In this document: in pieces, positions 11,163 to 21,356 of the stretch
Position numbering within the stretch: the first letter of the stretch is position 1
Layout of the letters: each line of letters opens with the position of its first letter
Origin: Acanthacorydalis orientalis
Lineage: Eukaryota; Arthropoda; Insecta; Megaloptera; Corydalidae
DNA: 64,000 nt
Reading direction: 5' to 3'
NCBI GenBank assembly: GCA_034766995.1
Contig: CM068315.1
Location: 47,634,162-47,698,161, forward strand
The notes under the pieces: generated by a model
What the model was told of the DNA's origin: nothing
Seen by the model: only the letters and a program-made list of their open reading frames with translations
Database searches by the model: none
Position numbers and translations under genes: made by a program

Positions 11163-12629
11163 CACTGCGCGAAAAAAAGTATTGGCACAGTTAATTTTTT
11201 GTAATTGAAAAGATCTAATTAAAAAAATTGGAAATATATTTTGGTGGAAATTTATGTATTTTGTATCCATTCATGTATTATTTAGTTAATATAAAAATAT
11301 TAATAATATTTTATAAAAATTTCAGAACATATCCATTTTATCCAAAATTATATTGTTTTTTCGCGAAAAAAGTATTTGCACAGCACTGTGTTTTAATTTG
11401 ATAAATTCACTACAATAAATTTCTCAACCCCGCTATTATAAGTAGGGAAATCCCAGACAAATTATTATTTGTGCGACTTTGAAGTTGTGGTAAGGAAATT
11501 TTTTTCAATTTTTACGGTCAAGTGACAATAAAATAGAACCATGGATCAAAAAAATACAAAAAAACTATATTATCTTAACAAAAAATTCTTTTAGATTTGC
11601 ATGCGAAAGGGAAATCGTGTAGATTTATTGGTGAAATAATAAATAAAAGCCGATTTACAGTTCTAAGTGTAATTAATCGATTTAAATGCTAGGAAAACCT
11701 AGAGAACCAAATAAAAAGTGGACGCCCAAGGAAACTTTCGAATAAATAAGAACGGTCTGTTATAAAAAGAATTAAAAAAGATCCAAAAATCACTTAACCA
11801 GAAGCAGTATCACAGTTAAAAATAGATTTTAATAGAACTATAACCCCCGGAACCGTGCAAAATATATTGCATACTGCTGGTTACAATGCTAGAGCACCTA
11901 GAAAAGACCCTATATAAGTACAATCAATAAGGGTAAAAGAATTAACTTTGCGAAAGATCACCGAAACAAAAATATGGATTTTTGGAAAAGAGTAATCCTT
12001 TCTAATCAAAGTAAATTTAATATTTTTCGCTGAGATCGTCGAATATCTGTCTGGCGAAAAACCAATACAGAACTGAATGCAGAGAATTTGTTACCCACTG
12101 TGAAACATGAGGGTTGTGGTGTAATGGTATGGAGTTGCATGACAGGATCTGGTGTGCGAGAGCTTGTTCTCATCGATGGGATAATGGATAAGATGATTCG
12201 TATAAATATTTTGAAAAATCACATAAAAAAATCGCTGAAAAGCTGGGTCTTGTAAGTGATTTCTACTTTCAACATGACAATCAGCCCAAACACATCCGAC
12301 ATAGCAAAAAGAATGGATTTTGTATTAACCCTCCCCCATACCTTTAACACACCGCCACAATCTCCTGATTTAAATCCGATTGAGCATTTATGAGATATAC
12401 TGGATAGGAGGATCAAAAAACATAATATAACTAATAAATCACAATTAAAGGAAATGATTGTACGCGAATGGAGAAATATAAAGCCGGAAGTAACGTACAA
12501 ATTAATTTTTTTGATTCCAAATAGATGAAATATCGGACATACTATTAATTCCAAGTTTTCTGAAAATACATATTTTTGAAATTCAAATTACTACAAGTTG
12601 TGCCAATACTTTTTTCACGAAAAAATGAG
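11163..12629 (+). mobile_element. Tc1-like transposon, inactivated
   Basis: An element of about 1.47 kb. The left terminus (GAAAAAAAGTATTGGCAC) and right terminus (GTGCCAATACTTTTTTC) are inverted, and TA precedes the left end. Between them lie recognisable Tc1-type fragments on the plus strand: GRPRKLS, then a segment ending TPGTVQNILHTAGYNAR.PRKDP, then degraded catalytic-domain blocks. All are broken by many stops and frameshifts. A second terminus-like motif (GCGAAAAAAGTATTTGCACA) lies about 195 bp inside the left end, as in Tc1 elements with an inverted/direct repeat arrangement. It cannot encode an active transposase. Confidence 0.85.
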
Positions 12630-14150
12630 ACTACTTTAATTAATACCATTTTTTTCACAATTCTAATGAATTATTGTTATTGTTTTCATATTATTAAATA
12701 AATAATACATTAATAGATATATATTTGTTACAAAATATTTCTAAATATTTTAATTATATCCTTTCAATTGCAGAAAAGTTAACTGTGCAGTGTACATTTC
12801 AAAATCGCATATTTTATAATTAATTCGTTAAATTATTTTTCAAAATATCTAACTGTATGCACATTTCGAAAAAAATATTTTAAACAGGAAAGGATATGTT
12901 ATTTATCATGTTCTTTGCACATATAATCATTTACTTTATATGCTAATTTCTTATGTATATTTCAATTTAATTATCATGGTAATTACAAATATACTTTCAG
13001 TTTCAATTAGATTAACAACAAAATTTCATTGTTGTCCCGCGATCTTGCCTATTTTATATTAAATTTCGTATGAGAATGGATTTTTTCACATCTTAGAATC
13101 ATGTAAAATAAATTATAGATATTATGCATTTGCCATTGTTTGGAACAAATTAAACTTACTTTTTATTATAATACAAATGGATATGTTCCAGTTAATTACT
13201 ATACTCTGCTGACAATTTGAAATATTATTTATACATAGAAAATTTCAGCCAAAATAATAACATAAGTGTCACTGCCCTGAGTTTAAAAAGTACCTATAAA
13301 TTATTCGTTCTAACATTTTTCAATCATTTATTTTTCATTTACTGTTCTATTAAATAGCCATGTTTTAAATATTTATCAGTTTAAATACAGTGTTTTTATC
13401 GTTTAAATAAATGATTTTAACAAATAAATTCATTTTAATAATTTTTATTTTACACTGTCATAAGTGCACAGATAAACTTAAATAACTATAGATATTACAT
13501 CGCTTTTCTATAAAAAATAATGTATCTATTTGTAGAAAGCAATATAATAAAATATAAAACAAGGAGAATAGTATAAAAAATAAATATTAAAATCTGGTAA
13601 TATAAATTATCAAAAAACAATATTGTACTAATATAATCTGCAACGGAGATTAATTTCTTTTCTCTGTGCAGTTTAATATAAAAGTACAGACACATAACAC
13701 AGCATACACACAAAGATAATAAACAGTTATCAGCTTAGTTTATTTACGTTCGACATAATTTTTTTATTGATTTTTAATCATTTACAATCGTTATGATTTT
13801 AATAAAAACTGTGATAAAACTGAAAGGAATGTCATTAAAATATTGGGAAAGTAATAGTTCTATACAGAAAGTGCAATGTGATAATTAAAATTTTACAACA
13901 ATAATACTTCTATATCAAAGTAAAAAAATAATTAGTTATTTCTGTTCACCGTTGTGTGTCGTATTGTTATTCAAAGAAGAAAGATGTCATTAAAAATACG
14001 CTTACATTTTAATGACAATTTTATATTACATTAATACATTCAGCATTTATTCTACATACATTTTAAATTATAATTTAATCAATCGTTACTATTGGTACGA
14101 ATAGTATAGAAATTGTGACATGCTGTAATAATTGAATAAAAAAATCAACA
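12630..14150. other. AT-rich intergenic stretch
   Basis: I see no gene, RNA or repeat family in this stretch between the Tc1 relic and the lipase 3' end, apart from a (CA)n(TA)n array that starts at about 14155. Confidence 0.5.
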
Positions 14151-14154
14151 GTTT

Positions 14155-14213
<59 letters not shown>
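14155..14213. repeat. (CA)n(TA)n microsatellite
   Basis: A compound array, CA units then TA units, ending about 30 bp downstream of the lipase stop codon. It lies in the predicted 3' UTR or just beyond it. Confidence 0.9.
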
Positions 14214-14215
<2 letters not shown>

Positions 14216-14244
14216 ACCAATATTTAACTGTTATATTAAAGTAT

Positions 14245-14533
14245 TTATAAAAATGGAGTTACATTATTCGTTTTTAAATAATAAGTTCCTCTTAATGTGG
14301 TAGGGGCATATAAACCCATTGGTACTTTTGTATAGTTTTTACAAATCCGCAATGTATATTCTAACCAAGAATCACATTTTATTGCAATATTTTTTATTTT
14401 ACTTATTGATTCTGTAAAATAAACATGAGATTGTTCATGACTGCACGGTACTGTAAAGTAAAATAAGATAATTATAATAACTAAATAAAGATTCATAAAT
14501 GAAACAACATTCTGAATTTTTAAACACACAGAT

Positions 14534-14597
<64 letters not shown>

Positions 14598-15420
14598 CCC
14601 ATAAATAAAGGGATATTTTCATATAGGTGAAAATGGATGAAGCAATATTTTGCAATTATTGTAATAACGTATCAGATCCATATATTGATCAATTGTACGT
14701 AAAGTTTTCTCTCTTAACATTGAAGATTAACAGCGAACACGCAAATTTACAAGAAAAAATATCAGTTATCGTGAATGTATCAAAAGAGCATATTAGGCAT
14801 ATTTTGCTTTGGGTGTTTCGTCAGGGCAACAATACTACAACTGCAGTGCAAAAATATGGGAAATTTATGGACAGATGTTATTATTCTTAGCCAAGGACAA
14901 CGATGATTTCAACGATTTCGAATCGGAAACTACAGCCTTAAAGATGTGGAAAGATCAGGACGTCTTTAAGAGCTTAACAATGTGATCCTATGAACACTGG
15001 TGGAACAAAATCGTAGTTCAACGATAGAAGAATTAACCAAGAAGCTCAAATAACACATTCAACTATTTATCAACACTTGAAAATGATTGGTGAGGTTTCT
15101 AAGCTGAGTCAGTGGTGTTTGTTAATGGATGGAATTATCCATTATGAACTATAATCAGAGAATAGAACCATCACAAGGCGATATATTATGAGCAACTGAT
15201 ATGGCTAAGACAATCCATTGATGAAAAACGGCCAACATTAGCAAACTCTTTCTTTGATGCAAAAACCCAAAAAATTTTATCGTCAGTATTGAAAATTTTA
15301 GAGTAAGATGGGAAGAATATGTAAGTAATAATGGAAAAAATATTTTTGATCAAAATTAAAACGACAATTTTTTCGCTGTTTCAAAATTTATTTTAAAAAA
15401 CCGCATTACTTATGGAATGA

Positions 15421-15487
<67 letters not shown>

Positions 15488-15511
15488 ATGTGTATATATA
15501 TATATATATGT

Positions 15512-15554
<43 letters not shown>

Positions 15555-15915
15555 GAGTATGTGATCATTGTGATCTATCAGAGGTTGTAAGTGGTTTTCA
15601 CCATCTTAAATTTTCTAGTATGCTTAAATGACAGTTGAAATACTCGAACATAGGTAGCTGCAATTATCTAAAAATAAATATTCGCATCAAGTGTTTTATA
15701 CACAAACGTTTTACAAATATGAACTGTAACACATGAGGTGTAGACATTCAATTAATACATATGTAAACATTTAAGGAGGTGCAAACAAAAATAACATAAA
15801 CTGAAAATAAAAAAGTAAAGCTCCTCTCTTTTTAACATAACACAAGTACTTATTCATAAATAAATAAAAACAATGAATGGTATACACACTCTTGTACATG
15901 ACACGACGAACGCAC

Positions 15916-15982
<67 letters not shown>

Positions 15983-16158
15983 TATATACTATACTATATA
16001 ATCAAAATTATCTACAAAAAAATTTGATGATGTCACTTATTTATTTATGACGTCGATGTTTCTATGGTATCCAAATATGTTTATATGACATACTGACACA
16101 TACATAAAACAAACGTTGCGAAATACATGTGATAATGATTATATAAACATACTAACAC

Positions 16159-16238
<80 letters not shown>

Positions 16239-17376
16239 GTCATACTAACTGTGTGCGAGAGAAACAAATGTAAAAAACATACTTATATTAATAACTCCAC
16301 ATCCTTTTTGCGGAGGAAATCCGCCATTTGGATAAAAATCAGCATGACCAATGGGTTGTAAAAATCCTAGAGATCCAGCACACGTGTGAATAACGTCTAC
16401 AAACTGGGCATCGTTTCGTGTCAATCGTTCATTTTTTCTTACATCGAATGTTGTTTCGAACAATGGCGCTGCCGGGTCTAAGCCCGTTATTCTCGCCACT
16501 TTTATCCCTAATTGTTTATATACTCGCTTTCCAGCATTTCCAGCCACATGCGCTCCTAACGAATGTCCAACTAATTGTACACTTCGAAGATTCAAGTTTA
16601 ATTCACAATTGAGTTGGAGTATCGTATCTCCAACAATCTCTCCAATTGCAACAATATGCTTCACGGCTACATCTCCATACCAGTTATAAGATATGTACGA
16701 CCAATCAACAATTATAACATTATATGGGCGGCTCTGTAGGTACGTTTTCCCCATATTTATTATCCATCGATTATCCACTGTATTAGATATCCAACCATGA
16801 ATGATAATCACCGTAGGATTATTAATATCTATCATGTTTTTTTGAAGAATATTTGTCGAATTGATTTGAAAAGTATGTTCTTGACTTTCATTCGTCAATA
16901 AAAAGAAATGCACTCTTTCGTTTCTAGTTTGTATATCATCACATTTTCTTTCTTTTATTTGCTTACATAATAAACAATAATTTTCTGTCAAAAAAATAAT
17001 GAAAAATGTAATTGTTTATTCGAATCGTCAGAGAAAATGTTGAAATTAATGAAATAAACAATCATAAACAAGTCAATAAAATAACAAAATCAGAATTTCA
17101 ATGAAATTTATGTAAAAAAACAAATGAATTATTTTAACAATTTCCGTAAATGACAGAAAAACAAAAATAATGAAGGGTTAGCCACAAAAAAAGACTAAAA
17201 ACAAAAATCATTAAAAGCAAAAATATTATATCATATACATAAGTAATATGTAATATAGTTACATTATATTTATAAGTAATATTTTATAGTCAAAAAATTT
17301 ACTCACCATTAAAATACTGTATAAGAATAATAAATAAAACTACTATTTTTTTCTTATAATTCCCATAGCTATACAT
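14245..17376 (-). CDS. Secreted lipase of the pancreatic-lipase family (three exons)
   Basis: Reconstructed exons are 17307-17376, 16283-16984 and 14245-14450, with matching phases and GTGAGT/ACAG and GTATGT/ACAG splice sites, giving about 325 residues, normal for insect neutral lipases. Exon 1 encodes MYSYGNYKKKIVVLFIILIQ, a signal peptide. Exon 2 carries the oxyanion strand (TVIIIHGW), the nucleophile elbow GHSLGAH (catalytic Ser) and GLDPAAP (catalytic Asp). Exon 3 opens with PCSHEQSHVYF, supplying the catalytic His, and ends GTYYLKTNNVTPFL. The triad and paired Cys residues are intact. Known members hydrolyse triglycerides, galactolipids or phospholipids extracellularly; the substrate here cannot be assigned. 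Intron 2 is 1.8 kb and contains a mariner remnant and TA arrays. The start is the first ATG before the hydrophobic core. Confidence 0.85.
14525..14591. repeat. (CA)n(TA)n(GA)n microsatellite
   Basis: A three-part compound array in lipase intron 2 that ends exactly where the mariner terminus begins. A similar (CA)(TA)(GA) order recurs at 42064-42127. Confidence 0.9.
14592..15424 (+). mobile_element. mariner-type element in lipase intron 2 (deleted)
   Basis: The left end GACATCCCATAAATAAAGGG and the right end, read inverted, TGGTCATTCCATAAGTAATG are similar inverted termini. The frame at 14627-14887 encodes the N-terminal transposase region with SKEHIRHILLWVFRQGNN. About 300 bp later the sequence jumps to the C-terminal block YEQLIWLRQSIDEKRPTL. 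The catalytic middle is missing and stops are present, so it is a dead internal-deletion copy. It shares N-terminal codons (KINSEHANLQEKI versus KINSNRANLYEKI) with the copy at 60999-62087. Confidence 0.8.
15424..15549. repeat. (TA)n array abutting mariner terminus
   Basis: A TA array of about 125 bp with two GTTATGTG interruptions, starting directly at the right end of the mariner copy in lipase intron 2. Confidence 0.95.
15918..15990. repeat. (TA)n microsatellite in lipase intron 2
   Basis: A TA array of about 70 bp immediately next to the minus-strand copy of the CRE-containing repeat at 16000. Confidence 0.95.
16000..16160 (-). repeat. CRE-containing dispersed repeat, copy 2
   Basis: Reverse-complemented, this matches the repeats at 6363 and 49828: GTTAGTATG, TATATAATCATTATCACA, GCAACGT, CATATTTGGATACCATAG, CGACGTCATAAATAA, GACATCATC and TAGATAATTTTGAT. 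It lies in lipase intron 2 and is flanked on both sides by (TA)n arrays (15918-15990 and 16162-16238). Confidence 0.8.
16162..16238. repeat. (TA)n microsatellite next to lipase exon 2
   Basis: A 77-bp pure TA array ending only about 45 bp from the splice donor of lipase exon 2 (16282), unusually close to a splice site. Confidence 0.95.
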
Positions 17377-17426
17377 ATTTAAACAGTCATGAATAACATG
17401 TTTTAAAATAAGTTTTATGCTAATGG

Positions 17427-17430
<4 letters not shown>

Positions 17431-17497
<67 letters not shown>
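17431..17497. repeat. (TA)n microsatellite upstream of lipase
   Basis: A TA array of about 67 bp beginning 55 bp upstream of the proposed lipase start codon, so in the 5' UTR or core promoter region. Confidence 0.95.
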
Positions 17498-17504
<7 letters not shown>

Positions 17505-17639
17505 ATAATTGTATAATCGCATGCATATAAATTAAGTTAATCGAAAAACATATTACATTACTTATATAAATACAAAATTGTTTTTTTAAGTAACGAAAAT
17601 TATAGTTTCAATGTCAATTCCTTAAAGACTATTTATAAA

Positions 17640-17689
17640 TTATATAATTTCATGTAATAAAATAGAGTTTATTACATGAAATTATATAA
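17640..17689. repeat. Perfect 22-bp inverted repeat
   Basis: Arms 17640-17661 and 17668-17689 are exactly complementary over 22 bp with a 6-nt spacer (ATAGAG). The core of the arm reads TTTCATGTAATAAA. It lies between the lipase promoter and the Pol III genes, outside any recognised element. Confidence 0.9.
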
Positions 17690-18209
17690 GTATACATACA
17701 TTGAACTTCATTACAGATAATTTATATTAAAAGTAAATATATATATTGTACAGAACATACATGAGAAAATATAAAAATGGAAATAGTCACGAGAAAATAT
17801 TTCTATTGAATAATTAGAAAAAATATGCTTTTATAATCGAATATACGATTTTTATATCCGTTCACTGTTTATTATACGAACATCATTATTTGTTTTAAAA
17901 CTGAGTACATTTCGAACGCATTATTATTACATAAACATTTTTCTAATTGTTTTTATATTAAAAAAATAATAAATAATTTATTATAAAATAAAAAAAATAA
18001 ATGTATCTTGGCGCGGCAATGCATTGCAAAACACATTTTATAATTTATAAAACAATATAATTTTTATATTTTATAAATTAAGAATCTGTGAACTATACTT
18101 CAAGATTCAAAATAAATTGTAGCAGATAAATACCTAAATGACATCAACGCTGAGATTATCCATAATTACATTTATATAAATGCATATAGAAAATATTAAA
18201 AGTTTTAAT

Positions 18210-18213
18210 AAAA
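18210..18213 (-). terminator. Pol III T-run after RNase MRP RNA
   Basis: A TTTT run on the minus strand, a few nucleotides beyond the closing P1 strand of the RNase MRP RNA, matching a minimal RNA polymerase III terminator. Confidence 0.6.
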
Positions 18214-18468
18214 GAGAGAGAGTTCCGCTAGAGTGGGCCCCGTTCTGTTATTTTGCTATTATATACATCACTTTGCTATGATCAACACACCCACAAATCA
18301 GCCGAACGCAGATCGGTTCCTCCCACCTCTCTTGTCCCGGCTCCGATTGTGAGGCTAATGGCTTCACACCACGGTAATTTCTACCGAGTATCCGGGGACC
18401 TTCCACAGGGTAATATAAATCATTAGAGATTTCGTTTGTAACCCCGAAAGTATATCTTAACGTAACTC
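18214..18468 (-). ncRNA. RMRP: RNase MRP RNA
   Basis: An RNA of about 250 nt recognised from sequence and fold. The conserved region I reads GGAAGGTCCCCGG (minus strand, 404-392). It is followed by the small hairpin CGGTA-GAAAT-TACCG (386-372), the counterpart of the P8 hairpin with a GARAR-like loop. Conserved region V reads ACGGGGCCCACTCT (244-231) and pairs with region I to form P4, leaving the characteristic bulged U. The ends pair as P1 (GAGTTACGTTA at 468-458 with TAGCGGAACTC at 230-220, one mismatch). RNase MRP is a nuclear/nucleolar ribonucleoprotein that processes pre-rRNA. GTCCCC rather than GTCTGAG in region I favours MRP over RNase P. A TATA box and an upstream element lie at Pol III type 3 spacing, and TTTT follows. 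The exact ends are inferred from P1. Confidence 0.85.
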
Positions 18469-18492
18469 GTAGCATACGTCAGCATAGAGTGG

Positions 18493-18500
18493 TATATATA
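18493..18500 (-). promoter_or_regulatory. TATA box of RNase MRP RNA gene
   Basis: TATATATA lies 25-32 bp upstream of the inferred RNA 5' end (18468), the spacing expected for a gene-external Pol III promoter. Confidence 0.7.
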
Positions 18501-18520
18501 CTAGTACTTATTTATACTGT

Positions 18521-18538
18521 AGTACATGTGAGAGAAAG
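18521..18538 (-). promoter_or_regulatory. Proximal sequence element (PSE) of RNase MRP RNA gene
   Basis: The minus strand reads CTTTCTCTCACATGTACT, 53-70 bp upstream of the RNA start. It aligns with TTTCTCTCACACATGTGCT upstream of tRNA-Sec after a 2-bp gap. Similar position and sequence in two Pol III genes support its being the SNAPc-type binding site. The sequence differs from the Drosophila PSEA consensus, as PSEs commonly do between lineages. Confidence 0.7.
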
Positions 18539-18747
18539 ATATATAAAAATATTATTTTTGATTAATTTATAACTATATTATTAAAAATTTTATAAGAAAA
18601 AATGATTAGAATGACACTTGAATATTATATATAATAATATATATTAAAAAATAAAATATTATTGATATTATTACTAAACTTATACAATCTGAAGTCTCTG
18701 AAATATATACATTAAAAAATATGCACAAAAAAATATAAATTATGAAC

Positions 18748-18754
18748 AAAAAAA
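18748..18754 (-). terminator. Pol III T-run after tRNA-Sec
   Basis: Seven consecutive T residues on the minus strand, 13 nt beyond the discriminator base of the tRNA, a normal Pol III terminator. Confidence 0.75.
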
Positions 18755-18766
18755 TAGACCTGCATT

Positions 18767-18853
18767 CGCCCAGCAGGTGGAATCGAACCACTTCGACGTT
18801 AATCGACTACGGGTTTGAAGCCCGCACCATGCACCAGCAAGGATCAGCCAGGC
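18767..18853 (-). tRNA. tRNA-Sec (UCA anticodon)
   Basis: An 87-nt gene reading GCCTGGCTGATCC at its 5' end and TTCGATTCCACCTGCTGGGCG at its 3' end, with the anticodon arm GCGGGCTTCAAACCCG (TCA anticodon, reads UGA). The acceptor stem pairs with two wobble pairs, G73 is the discriminator, and a long variable arm (GTCGATTAACGTCGAA) is present. These features and the length are diagnostic of eukaryotic selenocysteine tRNA. It has no 3' CCA, as expected. External TATA and PSE-like elements precede it and a T7 run follows. It delivers Sec at UGA codons directed by SECIS elements. No decay is visible, so the species probably still makes selenoproteins. Confidence 0.95.
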
Positions 18854-18875
18854 AACATTCTAGTTAAAAAGGGAG

Positions 18876-18884
18876 TATATATAT
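18876..18884 (-). promoter_or_regulatory. TATA box of tRNA-Sec
   Basis: TATATATA centred about 27 bp upstream of the tRNA 5' end (18853). tRNA-Sec is known to be transcribed from a gene-external TATA/PSE promoter, unlike other tRNAs. Confidence 0.75.
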
Positions 18885-18902
18885 CGAAATACTAACGTTT
18901 TA

Positions 18903-18921
18903 AGCACATGTGTGAGAGAAA
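18903..18921 (-). promoter_or_regulatory. PSE of tRNA-Sec
   Basis: The minus strand reads TTTCTCTCACACATGTGCT, 50-68 bp upstream of the tRNA. Sequence and spacing match the element upstream of the RNase MRP RNA gene. Confidence 0.7.
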
Positions 18922-18929
18922 ATGTTCTT

Positions 18930-19755
18930 TTCTTTTTTTTTAAAAGAAAATTATATCAATTATTCAAATTTATTTAATTATATATTTTTAAATTCGTTTA
19001 TTTATACTTCAAATAATAAAAAAGTAATCAATAACTATATACGTAAATAATAAATGATTATTTTTACAAAAATGCAAATGTTATACATTAATATACAATT
19101 TAAATGAATATGTATTTTTTAAATTACCACATAAAAATATATTTCTAAAAGAATTAACTCCCAGTGAAATTGAACATAATTCTTATTTTTTTTAATGAAG
19201 CAGCTTATTAAAGAGTAACACTTGTAATAAATACAACTGTAACTGACTAAACGTATTCGTATTTAAATAAAATTAAGTAAATATTTTTTACGGATAGGTT
19301 TTTATATTTTGATATTAAAAAATATTTTCTTCGAATTAGCATTAAGTATTAAGTGGAAAATAAGGATTCTTATTCAAGAATATAATATATAAATAAAACC
19401 ACTGTAATGAATAACAATAAAAACAAATATAATATACATTATTGGATTTAATATGTGTGTATGTATATATATATACATATATATGCATCTGTGAATATTT
19501 GTACGTATGATTTCATACACAAATAAACAGACATGCACACACATTTGTATTTATAAAACAATAAATTGATTAATACACATGTTAATTCGAAATAAATATA
19601 AAGAAACCAAACAACTTTTTTTAAATAAATATATTTTTATACATGTCATAATTCATTAGTACAAAATAAGCAAGTCTTACATATTTAACTCTATAAAAAA
19701 CATCAACATTCAAAAAATAAAAAGTATCACATAAATAAGTAAATGCACGGAAGTC
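18930..19755. other. AT-rich spacer between tRNA-Sec and FAM174
   Basis: No gene is seen. The right part is probably the 3' UTR of the FAM174-like gene. Confidence 0.4.
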
Positions 19756-19759
19756 ATTT

Positions 19760-20776
19760 TTATGAAATATTAGAACGAGAAATTGTTCCAACATCAAAAA
19801 GCGTATCGTCATCTTCCTCTTCAGCTAAAGGTAATGGAAGCATTTCTAAATCTCCTCGTTTAGCAGTTACTCCATACTTCCTAACTGTTGTATTATCGGA
19901 ATTTGATTTTGAAACCCTTAATACCATAAAAAAATAATAGATTTTTTATTTTATTTAATATATAAAAAATACAAACATTAAATATTATTAAACTGAAGTA
20001 CTGTAGGATATCCAAATAAATATAAACATTTTCCATAAGAATATATTGATTCAAAATATTTTTTATACTTACTTAGAAAAAATAAATTATTAATAAGGTT
20101 TATGTAAAATTAACACACTAATATTCTTCAATATTAACAAATAAAATATGATTACTAACATGCATGTTGGTAATCGAATTGTGATCATTGTGATTAAAAA
20201 TGTTATGATCAAAAACCTTAAAATATATCACTGTTGACATCTACATTACCTGATAGTTTTAAATCCTATATAAATTAAAACTGCAGCACTTAAACCAAGA
20301 AAAACATAAAATGCTCGGAACAATGCAGCAGTATTTATGGTAAAATTTTTATCAACAAATTCATCCATTTTCTTTTGCGTACTTATTTTTTTCTCGTCAA
20401 TTGTTTTCTCAACATTTGATTTTGAATTATCATGCTGAGTTTCTTTCTCATTTTCTAATAAAACATGTTTATTCTCTGGTGTACTTTCTACTTGAATTGT
20501 TTCTGAATTCTTTATATTTTTATTTTCCTTTTCAGTTTTTAAATCAATTAAAGGATTATTATCAGCCCTTTTAAATTTCTTATGGTTAGTTTCTTGATTA
20601 TTAGCATTTGAAGTACCTTGCATTTTAAATGACCAGTGAGCACTTCCTATTCTAAAATGTCCAAGTTCATTTTTCTTATTTAATAATAATTCATTTGAAA
20701 ACGGTCTTAACCTGACATTCTCGACGTCACGAATACTGTACTGTATTAATACAAAAAATATAATTGTTTTTAACAT
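19760..20776 (-). CDS. FAM174-like single-pass membrane protein (two exons)
   Basis: Exon 1 is 20250-20776 (ATG to ATCAG|GTAATG) and exon 2 is 19760-19916 (ATTAAG|GG to TAA), joined in phase to give 227 residues. Residues 1-17 form a signal peptide (MLKTIIFFVLIQYSIRD). A long Lys/Glu/Asn-rich luminal region follows, then one transmembrane helix in exon 1 (FRAFYVFLGLSAAVLIYIGF) and a short cytoplasmic tail in exon 2. The tail reads VRKYGVTAKRGDLEMLPL and then EEEDDDTLFD. The KYGV...D.EM.PL...DDDTLFD tail is the hallmark of the FAM174 family, and the luminal part is poorly conserved in that family. FAM174 proteins are single-pass membrane proteins with reported links to the Golgi; a molecular role cannot be stated from sequence. 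The AAG acceptor is inferred from frame. Confidence 0.85.
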
Positions 20777-21044
20777 AATTATTACTAAAAATCTTTAATG
20801 TTTTTGTAAAATGCAACATTTAAGTATTTTATTCTTTATTTTAAAATATTTTTCCTCTATATTATTATTATAGTATTCATTTGAATATTGCGTAATATTT
20901 CCATAGAGTACTACTATTAATAGATTTAACTGAGAAAAAAATAACAATTTAAAAATGTTAAAAATTAACCATGATTAAATATAAAAATATTCAAAAAAAT
21001 ATCCAAAAAAATAAATGTTAATATTTGAGCTTGATAATTATTCA

Positions 21045-21078
21045 TATATATATATATATATACATAATACACACACAT

Positions 21079-21147
<69 letters not shown>

Positions 21148-21243
21148 TATATATATGTATATATAATACACACACACACACATATTATATATATATATAT
21201 ATAATGTATATATATACATATACATACATACACATGTACACAC
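21045..21243. repeat. Compound (TA)n/(CA)n microsatellite, 200 bp
   Basis: Alternating TA and CA blocks with TATATTATAT interruptions, ending about 12 bp before the retrotransposon fragment at 21255. Confidence 0.95.
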
Positions 21244-21254
21244 AGGTGGGATAA

Positions 21255-21356
21255 GGAAATTAAATTTTTTATTGCAGATCAGTGGAAAAGAGAAGCATTT
21301 GATCGTACAAAATCATTGGAGGCCTTAATCCAGCAATGCATTAACACAGGCTGATT
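21255..21356 (+). mobile_element. Non-LTR retrotransposon C-terminal fragment
   Basis: The plus strand reads WDKEIKF...QWKREAFDRTKS then EALIQQCINTG and a stop. It corresponds to the last ~35 residues of the element better preserved at 59478-59712 (KLWKREALNRTK...EEAFIQQWINRG). An ATGATAATTA run and (TA)n follow the stop. Only the extreme 3' end is present. Confidence 0.7.

Noticed and set aside
18214..18468. U3 snoRNA and RNase P RNA as alternatives for the structured RNA
   Set aside because: A TATACTTTC and a GTGTGAAGCC resemble U3 boxes, but C and D boxes are not in order. Region I reads GTCCCCGG rather than the RNase P GTCTGAG, and regions I/V and P1 fit MRP.
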